From assembly GCA_026416215.1 (NCBI GenBank), contig JAOAFP010000044.1, forward strand, positions 1 to 11,081: a stretch of 11,081 nucleotides of DNA. The letters run 5' to 3'. The notes beneath the pieces were generated by a model. It did no database searches and had not been told where the DNA came from. It worked only from the letters and a program-made list of their open reading frames with translations. The translations under genes were made by a program, and so were the position numbers. Below, piece by piece: positions 1 to 5,159 of this stretch. The stretch comes from Negativicutes bacterium (lineage in GTDB: Bacteria > Bacillota > Negativicutes > SKW292). The stretch's first letter is position 1; each line of letters starts with the position of its first letter.

Positions 1-105
1 AGTGTGGTTTTTTGTTTGTCCTGCCCTAATTCTAAACTGCCGCCGCCGGCTTTACATCGGACGGACTTACCATTTTTCCGTACCGCCCGTCCCATTTTTC
101 TCCCC
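1..105. repeat. Direct repeat copy A (pilin leader repeat, cut by window edge)
   Basis: This stretch is almost identical to 437-542. The two copies differ by one base in a T run (five Ts here, six there) and one T/C substitution near the end. Similarity stops abruptly after the shared run of Cs at about 105. The left limit is the window edge, so the repeat may continue beyond it. In copy B the same sequence, read on the minus strand, is the leader of the pilin gene. Copy A is therefore probably the leader of another gene lying left of position 1. The repeat does not look coding, because the single-base indel shifts the frame between copies. Confidence 0.9.
29..57 (-). promoter_or_regulatory. 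Candidate promoter in repeat copy A
   Basis: Read on the minus strand, a TAGAAT hexamer (5 of 6 to the sigma-70 -10 consensus) lies at 34-29. A weak -35-like ATGTAA (3 of 6) lies 17 bp upstream at 57-52. The same pair with the same spacing occurs in copy B upstream of the pilin gene. It would drive transcription out of the left edge of the window. The -35 match is poor, so the call rests mainly on the -10 box, the spacing and conservation between copies. Confidence 0.3.
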
Positions 106-203
106 AAACGTCCCGGCTGACCCGGGACCGCCGGCCCATAACCACCTGCCACCGCAGCCACCAGCCGGTGTGCCCCGCCGCCGGCAGTCAGCCGCCCGGC
201 CAC
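106..203. other. GC-rich spacer without recognised features
   Basis: Spacer between repeat copy A and the pilin terminator. It is rich in CCGCC/CCGGC runs. I see no convincing reading frame with a ribosome binding site, no RNA gene and no repeat here. On the minus strand it lies downstream of the pilin terminator and upstream of the second copy of the leader repeat. Confidence 0.6.
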
Positions 204-239
204 CAGACAAACAACCCCGCACGGCGGCGGGGCTGTCTG
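204..239 (-). terminator. Rho-independent terminator of the pilin gene
   Basis: A perfect 6-bp GC stem (CCCCGC at 215-220 with GCGGGG at 227-232) encloses a 6-nt loop. Flanking CAGACA (204-209) and TGTCTG (234-239) can extend it as an outer stem. On the minus strand the inner stem is followed by TTGTTTGT, about 27 nt after the pilin stop codon. On the plus strand a T run at 240-244 also follows the outer stem, so it might work in both directions, but only the minus-strand gene is seen to use it. Confidence 0.75.
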
Positions 240-266
240 TTTTTCCCAGGTTCATCATTGCTGCTT

Positions 267-419
267 TTACAGGGCGGCGGTGATTGACTCGAGAACCCCG
301 ACCAGACCGCTCCCCATGGCCTGGAAGGCCACGACGGCCGCCACTGCGATTGTCGCCACGATCAGACCGTATTCCACCATACCCTGACCGTGCTTCTGGC
401 TGAGTACCTTTTTCAACAT
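267..419 (-). CDS. Flp/Fap-type class IVb pilin prepilin, 50 aa
   Basis: Small type IVb (Flp/Tad) prepilin, the presumed structural subunit of thin adhesive pili built by a Tad secretion apparatus in the cell envelope. The protein begins MLKKVLSQKHG and continues QGMVEYGLIVATIAVAAVV. It has a short basic leader, a Gly at 11 followed by Glu at +5 and Tyr at +6 (the G/XXXXEY prepilin peptidase site of this family), then one hydrophobic helix (about 18-34) and a short C-terminal tail. Cleavage after Gly11 would leave about 39 residues, typical for mature Flp pilins. The start is supported by an AAGGGAG ribosome binding site at 435-429, 9 nt before ATG. A terminator follows. No tad assembly genes (tadA, tadB, tadC, cpaB, prepilin peptidase) are in the window; they may lie to the left or elsewhere. 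The family call is strong; assignment to an active pilus is inference. Confidence 0.88.
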   Translation of the reverse strand: MLKKVLSQKHGQGMVEYGLIVATIAVAAVVAFQAMGSGLVGVLESITAAL

Positions 420-436
420 TTTGATCCGCTCCCTTC

Positions 437-542
437 AGTGTGGTTTTTTGTTTGTCCTGCCCTAATTCTAAACTGCCGCCGCCGGCTTTACATCGGACGG
501 ACTTACCATTTTTTCCGTACCGCCCGTCCCATTTTCCTCCCC
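437..542. repeat. Direct repeat copy B (leader of the pilin gene)
   Basis: Near-identical copy of 1-105, spaced 436 bp away. It lies directly upstream of the pilin gene on the minus strand: the repeat ends only 18 nt before the pilin ATG and abuts its ribosome binding site. It therefore contains the 5' leader and probably the promoter of the pilin. Its far end is marked by sequence divergence after the shared CCCC at about 542. Since the two copies are almost unchanged while the spacer outside them is unrelated, it is a recent duplication, gene conversion, or a regulatory element under selection. Confidence 0.9.
465..493 (-). promoter_or_regulatory. Candidate promoter of the pilin gene
   Basis: On the minus strand, TAGAAT at 470-465 matches 5 of 6 of the sigma-70 -10 consensus. 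ATGTAA at 493-488 is a weak -35 with a 17-bp spacer. This would give a leader of roughly 40 nt before the pilin ATG at 419. The arrangement is preserved in repeat copy A. I searched the leader by eye for sigma-54 (-24/-12) and flagellar sigma motifs and found none that were convincing. Confidence 0.35.
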
Positions 543-614
543 GGATGTCCCATCCTTCCGGTCAGTCTGGCGGGACCACGGTCCTACCCGTCCTGCCGCA
601 GTCCGGCCATTCCA

Positions 615-643
615 TTACCGCCGGAGCGGTTGTCAGGTATAAT
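615..643 (+). promoter_or_regulatory. Sigma-70-type promoter of the Ppx/GppA gene
   Basis: A perfect TATAAT -10 box lies at 638-643, and TTACCG (3 of 6 to TTGACA) lies at 615-620, separated by 17 bp. It is 82 bp upstream of the ppx/gppA ATG at 726, with no other gene between. The perfect -10 in very GC-rich surroundings makes chance less likely. The region 543-725 between the repeat and the gene holds this promoter and a ribosome binding site and nothing else that I can recognise. Confidence 0.6.
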
Positions 644-725
644 ATCAGCTGATCCCGGGCCATTCCTGCCCGGCGGCCATACCCCGGCCACCGGACCGCG
701 AAAGTTAACCGGGGAGGGAGACTGT

Positions 726-1688
726 ATGACCACCATAGCCGCTATTGACATTGGCAGCAACTCGCTGAAAATGATCATCGCCGAGCTGGACGACCGTCAC
801 CAGATTGTCAGCCGGCGCCGCTATTACCGGACCACCCGCCTGGCCCTGGCCCTTGACGCGGAAAATCAGCTCCCGCCGGCGGCAATTGACCGCCTGGCCG
901 CTGACATCGCCGCTATGGCTGCCATTGCCCGTCGCCACCGGGCTACGATTATTGAGGCGGTAGCGACTGCCGCCCTGCGCACAGCCGCAAACCGGCAGCT
1001 GGTAATCAGGCGGGTGGCCGAAACTGCCGGTATTACGGCTGAAATTATCGGCGGCGATGAGGAGGGAGGCCTGACCGCCGTGTCCATCGGCCGGCGGTTT
1101 CTCTGCCGCCATTCCTGCAACCGGCTGCTGGTATTCAACGTCGGTGGCGGCAGCACCGAACTGAACCTGCTGGACGGCCGGGCGGAAATTATTGCCGGCC
1201 GCAGCTTTGACTGGGGGGCTGCCAGCCTGACCAGCCGGTTCCTCGGCCGATCGGCTGACCAGCCGGTCAGCGGCCGTCAGCTGTCGCGGATCAGCCGAAT
1301 GGTCGGCTGCGATCTCCGGCCGCTGCTCAGCGCCTGGTTACCGGCTCGCCTCCCCCGGCCGCCCCTGATCGGTTCCGGTGGAACCCTTTCCGTCCTTTGC
1401 CACCTGTTTGGTCCGCCGGCCGATACTGGTCCGCCGGCCGGCGACTGTTTCAATCTCTGGCCGGCCAATACCATCCGGCGGGTCGGCCGGGCCGTGGCCG
1501 GCTGCGACGCCGGGCGGCGGACCAGCCTCTACGCCATCCCCGCCGACCGCGCCGATATTATCGTGGCCGGGTTATCGATCATCATGACAATGGTCCGTCT
1601 GACTGGTGTACAATCGTTGTACTACACCGATCTGGGGCTGGCTGACGGACTGATCGAAAGGATAATACAAAAACAACGGGCGACCTGA
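726..1688 (+). CDS. Ppx/GppA-family phosphatase (exopolyphosphatase / pppGpp phosphohydrolase), 320 aa
   Basis: Cytoplasmic enzyme of the actin-like (ASKHA) Ppx/GppA family, which removes terminal phosphates from polyphosphate and/or converts pppGpp to ppGpp. Visible motifs: the phosphate-1 loop DIGSNS at 8-13, ATAALRTAANR at 80-90, IIGGDEEGG at 107-115 carrying the expected catalytic Glu, the phosphate-2 loop NVGGGSTEL at 138-146, and GSGGT at 216-220. The C-terminal RADIIVAG (275-282) and GLADGLI (304-310) segments are also family-like. In many members GLADGLI reads GLREG; here the Arg is Ala. At 320 aa it is the short, two-domain form without the extra C-terminal domain of the E. coli enzymes. 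The start is ATG 726, preceded by GGGGAGGGAG at 711-720; the open frame extends upstream to 390 but runs through the non-coding repeat. An in-frame microduplication (13-bp repeats at 1410-1422 and 1428-1440) encodes GPPADT/GPPAGD. It is the only plus-strand gene and is convergent with the large minus-strand cluster. Substrate preference cannot be told from sequence. Confidence 0.9.
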   Translation: MTTIAAIDIGSNSLKMIIAELDDRHQIVSRRRYYRTTRLALALDAENQLPPAAIDRLAADIAAMAAIARRHRATIIEAVATAALRTAANRQLVIRRVAETAGITAEIIGGDEEGGLTAVSIGRRFLCRHSCNRLLVFNVGGGSTELNLLDGRAEIIAGRSFDWGAASLTSRFLGRSADQPVSGRQLSRISRMVGCDLRPLLSAWLPARLPRPPLIGSGGTLSVLCHLFGPPADTGPPAGDCFNLWPANTIRRVGRAVAGCDAGRRTSLYAIPADRADIIVAGLSIIMTMVRLTGVQSLYYTDLGLADGLIERIIQKQRAT

Positions 1689-1706
1689 TGTCGCCCGTTG
1701 TTTTTG
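1668..1706. terminator. Bidirectional rho-independent terminator between convergent genes
   Basis: A perfect 17-bp inverted repeat (1668-1684 with 1690-1706) has a 5-nt loop. The outer part is A-rich on the left arm and T-rich on the right (GTTTTTG), so a U tract follows the GC core in either direction. On the plus strand it ends the Ppx/GppA gene, whose last codons are in the left arm and whose TGA stop (1686-1688) is in the loop. On the minus strand it lies 24 nt after the stop of the gene at 1730 and is the only strong terminator seen for the whole mutS2-to-1730 run. Confidence 0.93.
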
Positions 1707-1729
1707 TTCCTGCGCCCGATCCCCGGCGT

Positions 1730-2224
1730 TCAGGTATTGCCGCGGACCAGTTCGCTGGCAGCGATGTACGACGATAGCAGCAGAGCCTTATCGTCTTCGC
1801 TCAACGCCACAAAATTTTTACGCAGATCACCGGATACCGTCACGGCCTGATCGTTAACCGGCTGACCGCGGTTCAGACTGTATAGCAGCTGCAGCATCAC
1901 GTCGTACTTGGTGCCCCCGGGGTGGGATTTCCAGGTGGCCTGAGTTTCCGCAGCCAGCTGGTTGCTGACTTTCTTGGCGTTTTCACCCATCTCCAGCCAG
2001 CAGTCAGCCATTACCGCCAGCTGAAAGTCCTCCCAGTCATCGGCAAACAAAACCTCAGCCGTTTTCTGATCGCTGACCACATCGGGGAATTCGATAATAA
2101 ACACTTCAGTCCCCTTGGCCACCCTGGCGCTGTCCGGCAGGCTGTCCGCCATCCCCACCCCGGCCATTACCGCAAGTACCGCCGCCATCAATACAGCCAG
2201 ACCCCAAAATTTGATCCTGTTCAT
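1730..2224 (-). CDS. Small exported protein of unknown function, 164 aa
   Basis: I do not recognise the family. The protein starts MNRIKFWGLAVLMAAVLAVM and has a clear Sec signal peptide: basic N terminus, hydrophobic core at about 6-24, and a likely signal peptidase I site after GMA at 24-26. The mature part of about 138 residues is acidic and seems largely helical after residue 60, with one Cys (75) and no membrane segment. Start choice: ATG 2224 follows AAGGAGG (spacing 11). The open frame reaches back to a GTG at 2284, but that extension has no signal-like sequence and leaves the signal peptide internal. It is the last gene of the minus-strand run, 66 nt after the larger unknown exported protein, and is followed by the shared terminator. 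A periplasmic or extracellular role is likely from the signal alone. Confidence 0.75.
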   Translation of the reverse strand: MNRIKFWGLAVLMAAVLAVMAGVGMADSLPDSARVAKGTEVFIIEFPDVVSDQKTAEVLFADDWEDFQLAVMADCWLEMGENAKKVSNQLAAETQATWKSHPGGTKYDVMLQLLYSLNRGQPVNDQAVTVSGDLRKNFVALSEDDKALLLSSYIAASELVRGNT

Positions 2225-2290
2225 TGCCTGTTCAGCCTCCTTGTTATTATTATTTCCAGCCGGCTTCGGGCGGTCCCGCCCCACCCGTCG

Positions 2291-3427
2291 TCAGCCAAAG
2301 CGCCCGTTGTATACCAGAATCAGCCGCACCGGCATATTGGAGCCGCCAGGCGGTGACATGGTCAGCCAGAGCGGCCGGCCGCTGGTTTCCGCCCCGGCCA
2401 GGGCAAAATACCCCGACCAGGGTGAATCGCCAAACGACAGCTGCTCTCGCGGCAACGGGACGATCTGGCGTTCATCGCCGTACCGCCAGACACAGTAACC
2501 GGCAAAATGCGACCCCCGTGCATTCGCGTAAACCGTGAACCTCTCGCCGTTATCGGCTGTGGGAATGAAAATGTTGTAATTAAGCCCGTAATTGCCGTGG
2601 TTGACCGCCGGCTGGCCACTGACTGCGTCGTAACCCCGCTGGAACGAATCGAGCATCCCATCGCCCAGGGTTATGCCGCCCAGCATAACCTTACTGGCGA
2701 CAAACACCTGCTTCAGGTTCATTATCCGTTCGGTACCGGGAAAAGTCCCGCGGGGATGCCGGCCGTCGCCGGACAGTTCGTCGGCTACGACGGCAAACTT
2801 GTCTGCTGACACGTGGGGACGGAGCATCATCACCCTGACCGTCACCGGGCTGGCGGCGTAGAAATCCACCACTGCCGTCACCACGTCACCGGTGGCCATA
2901 ATTTTATCGGACAGCTGACAGTCCAGCTCGGCCGACTGTCCTGTTCCCAGTTCCACAACCGCCGGCGGCTGGTTATAACTGAAATACATCCCCTGGGCCT
3001 GCTTGCCGGTAACCAGCGGGTTGGGATCGGGTCCGGCCGCCGCCCGCCGCAGCACTTCGATCCGGTTGTCTTTCGCCCCGTTCTCCAGCACCACCGCCAG
3101 ACGCTGTTCAAATGGCGTGTCGTTGAGATGATGGATGAAAATCCGGACAAATCCGCCCACCGTGTCCCGGTACAGCACTCCTGACCGAGGAACGCTCTCT
3201 GGACTGTTTGACAACAACAACGTCCCCTGGTAGTCGGCGCTAAATGCCGGCAGTTCAGCCGCCTGCAGGGCGGCGTCGTTTTTCGGCTCAGGGGCCGGCT
3301 TGATCCCGGCTGCAGCCGCTCCCCCGACCGCCAGACAGCCCAGAACAACCGCCAGCATCAACCACAGCAGCCCGGCCGCGGGCCGGACTAAGTCAGAAAA
3401 TCTGTGACAGGAGCTTTTCGCCTGCAA
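2291..3427 (-). CDS. Secreted or membrane-anchored protein of unknown function, 378 aa
   Basis: I do not recognise a named family. The N terminus has a basic stretch, then a hydrophobic segment at about 17-35 and a run of small residues (AAAAG at 37-41), so it is exported or anchored. VVLGC at 27-31 loosely resembles a lipobox, but Leu at -2 is atypical. The rest is rich in short beta-strand-like segments and Gly/Pro turns, suggesting one or two beta-sandwich domains: about 60-205, and a second part about 240-378 containing NYGLNYN and WSGYFALAG. The start is TTG 3427, supported by GAGGT six nt upstream. It overlaps the 3' end of the deacetylase gene by 35 nt, so the two are probably translationally coupled. 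An internal ATG (residue 24) would truncate the signal region. The context suggests an envelope role with the deacetylase; no catalytic motif was seen. Confidence 0.75.
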   Translation of the reverse strand: MQAKSSCHRFSDLVRPAAGLLWLMLAVVLGCLAVGGAAAAGIKPAPEPKNDAALQAAELPAFSADYQGTLLLSNSPESVPRSGVLYRDTVGGFVRIFIHHLNDTPFEQRLAVVLENGAKDNRIEVLRRAAAGPDPNPLVTGKQAQGMYFSYNQPPAVVELGTGQSAELDCQLSDKIMATGDVVTAVVDFYAASPVTVRVMMLRPHVSADKFAVVADELSGDGRHPRGTFPGTERIMNLKQVFVASKVMLGGITLGDGMLDSFQRGYDAVSGQPAVNHGNYGLNYNIFIPTADNGERFTVYANARGSHFAGYCVWRYGDERQIVPLPREQLSFGDSPWSGYFALAGAETSGRPLWLTMSPPGGSNMPVRLILVYNGRFG

Positions 3428-4205
3428 ATTTTACCTCGCTGTAAAAAATTCTTGCCCGGAAATCCCACATTCCCCAGCGCGATTTGACTATGTTGGTCCG
3501 TCGCAGCAACAACAGACTGGTTTTTTGCCAGTTAAGCCCGGTTATCCCGGTACAGGCAGTTCGGTAACCCGCCCCGGCCAGAATGGACAGGGTATCCTGG
3601 CTGAAGGAGCCGAACGGATAGGCAAAGTGACGGCACGGCAACCCGGTGGCCAGCTCAATCGCCCGTTTTGAATCCACCAGCTCGGCGGCCTGCTGCCCGG
3701 GGGCCAGTTCCGCCAGCGGCTGATGGTCCATCGTATGCGACCCGATGGTCACTCGTCCGGTGGCCACCAGTTCCGCCACTTGCGGCCAGGTAAGAAAATC
3801 ATAGTACCGGCCTATATACTCGGGAACCACAAACACCGTCATCACAAAACCGCGGGCAGCCACAATCGGATAGGCATTAGTCAGATTATCCCAATAACCG
3901 TCATCAAAGGTTATAACCACGGCCCGGGGCGGCAATCCGGCACCGGTTTCAATCGCCTCTGCCAGCTGATCGAGGGTGATGGAATGGTAGCCTTTATGCT
4001 GCAGGTAGTCCATCTGGGCGCTGAATTCCCCCACCGGCACGGCGTACTCGCTGTCAAAGTCGCCTACCCGGTGATAGGCCAGAATCAATACTCCCGTGCC
4101 AGCAGCATAATCCGCCAGATGGTACACCACAGCCGCCAGCCCCAGCACCACGGCGGCCGCTACGGCAATCAGCCTGGCTTTGACCCTGCTGCCGGACAGC
4201 TTCAT
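3393..4205 (-). CDS. Membrane-anchored polysaccharide deacetylase (CE4, NodB domain), 270 aa
   Basis: Carbohydrate esterase family 4 enzyme, a metal-dependent N- or O-deacetylase acting on envelope polysaccharide such as peptidoglycan or an exopolysaccharide. A single N-terminal hydrophobic segment (about 11-28) after a basic start anchors it, with the catalytic domain outside. Visible NodB motifs: motif 1 TFDDG at 99-103 (Asp101 catalytic base, Asp102 metal ligand), motif 2 SHTMDH at 156-161 (His157 and His161 metal ligands), and motif 3 region YPFGS at 196-200. An upstream LAYHRVG segment (42-48) is typical of PgaB/IcaB-like and many Bacillota deacetylases. The ATG at 4205 overlaps the whiA stop in an ATGA arrangement. 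The gene itself overlaps the next by 35 nt. All motif residues are present, so it is probably active; the substrate is not determined. Confidence 0.92.
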   Translation of the reverse strand: MKLSGSRVKARLIAVAAAVVLGLAAVVYHLADYAAGTGVLILAYHRVGDFDSEYAVPVGEFSAQMDYLQHKGYHSITLDQLAEAIETGAGLPPRAVVITFDDGYWDNLTNAYPIVAARGFVMTVFVVPEYIGRYYDFLTWPQVAELVATGRVTIGSHTMDHQPLAELAPGQQAAELVDSKRAIELATGLPCRHFAYPFGSFSQDTLSILAGAGYRTACTGITGLNWQKTSLLLLRRTNIVKSRWGMWDFRARIFYSEVKFAGEKLLSQIF

Positions 4206-5122
4206 AACCGGTCGGCAAACTGCTCAATTTTCCGCAGCCGGTAGTTGAGCAGGGATTTGCTGACCCGGCCGCCGGCCCGGGTCAAAAGCTCGGTCAGACT
4301 GGCTTCCGGATGACTCAGCCGCAGGCTGGCCGTGTCCTGGAGTTCGGCTGGCAGCTTCTGCCAGCAACCAGCAGCGATTATCGCCTCAATTTTCTGCAGC
4401 TGCCGGTAGCCGGCGGTCAAAGTTCGCTCAGCATTATACGATTCGCAGTTGACAAGCCGGTTAACCGCCCCCCGCATCTCCCGGCTGACCTTGCAGCTCT
4501 GCAGCCGCAGCACGGCATCGCTGGCCCCGCACAGGCAGAGAAACTTATCGATCTTCTCAAACGCCTTCAGGTAGACGACGTAAACCTCCTCGCCCTTCAT
4601 AATGTATCTGGCTGTAATCCCCATGCTTTTCATCACCCTGACGACTGAGCCGGCAAAATTTTCGTCCCGGACTGAGATCTCCAGGTGATAGTTGCTCTCC
4701 GGCCGGCCGACAGTTCCCCCGCCAAGGAATGCCCCGCGCAGATAGGCCTTCTTGCAGCAGTGACGACGTATCGGTTCACCGTTTTCACTCCTGCCCACCG
4801 GGCTGATTCCCAGCCTGTCAAACAGTCCGCCTTCGCGGCCAGCCAGCGGCACTCTCACCTGATAGCGGTTCTTCCGGCGCAGCTTGCGGCTGCGGCTTAC
4901 CATCACCGCTGCCACAAGACCGGTGGTAGCCTTCACCAGGGTGAACACCTTGCGGGCTACCGAAGCATTTTCGGTGGTAAACCCGGCCGAAACCCCATCG
5001 GACGAGATCAGCACTTCGCCGTTAGCCCGCAGCAATGCAGTCAGCTCGGCGAGCTGGCAGCAGCTGTCGCCGGCGATAATCCGCGCCAGCTCGCTGCGCA
5101 CCTCATGGGAAAAAGTCGTCAT
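4202..5122 (-). CDS. whiA: DNA-binding protein WhiA, 306 aa
   Basis: Homologue of WhiA, a DNA-binding protein of Bacillota and Actinomycetota that controls sporulation genes in Streptomyces and influences cell division and chromosome segregation in Bacillus. Layout: WhiA N-terminal region (about 1-95), a LAGLIDADG homing-endonuclease-like core with YLRGAFLGGGTV at 127-138 but no expected nuclease activity, the family-typical NRLVNCESYNAERT at 221-234, and a C-terminal helix-turn-helix from about 267 to 303. Length is near the usual 310-325 aa. The ATG at 5122 has GGCGGAG directly adjacent and GAAGG about 10 nt upstream, so the ribosome binding site is not ideal. It lies 37 nt after rapZ, without the yvcK gene that often separates the two. 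Its stop codon overlaps the deacetylase start, so the regulator is probably co-translated with envelope genes. Confidence 0.95.
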   Translation of the reverse strand: MTTFSHEVRSELARIIAGDSCCQLAELTALLRANGEVLISSDGVSAGFTTENASVARKVFTLVKATTGLVAAVMVSRSRKLRRKNRYQVRVPLAGREGGLFDRLGISPVGRSENGEPIRRHCCKKAYLRGAFLGGGTVGRPESNYHLEISVRDENFAGSVVRVMKSMGITARYIMKGEEVYVVYLKAFEKIDKFLCLCGASDAVLRLQSCKVSREMRGAVNRLVNCESYNAERTLTAGYRQLQKIEAIIAAGCWQKLPAELQDTASLRLSHPEASLTELLTRAGGRVSKSLLNYRLRKIEQFADRL

Positions 5123-5159
5123 CTCCGCCTAACCTTCCCGTGTTGCCTGCAACCGCAGT

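Noticed and set aside
2..283. Shared peptide reading (WFFVCPALILNC...) in both repeat copies as a possible duplicated gene
   Set aside because: The one-base difference in the T run puts the copies in different frames right after the common stretch, and there is no start signal. The similarity is at the DNA level, as a leader repeat.
437..542. c-di-GMP riboswitch (GEMM) in the pilin leader
   Set aside because: The landmark conserved segments and tetraloop/receptor pattern of the GEMM class are not visible on the minus strand, and the leader downstream of the putative promoter is too short for the aptamer.
390..725. N-terminal extension of the Ppx/GppA frame by 112 codons
   Set aside because: The extension runs through the pilin gene (opposite strand) and the non-coding repeat and then the promoter at 615-643. 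The conserved protein begins at ATG 726 with a strong ribosome binding site.
2241..2285. GGGCGG-GA-CCGCCC palindrome between the two exported-protein genes as a terminator
   Set aside because: The loop is only two bases and no T tract follows on the minus strand, so it is not a credible intrinsic terminator.
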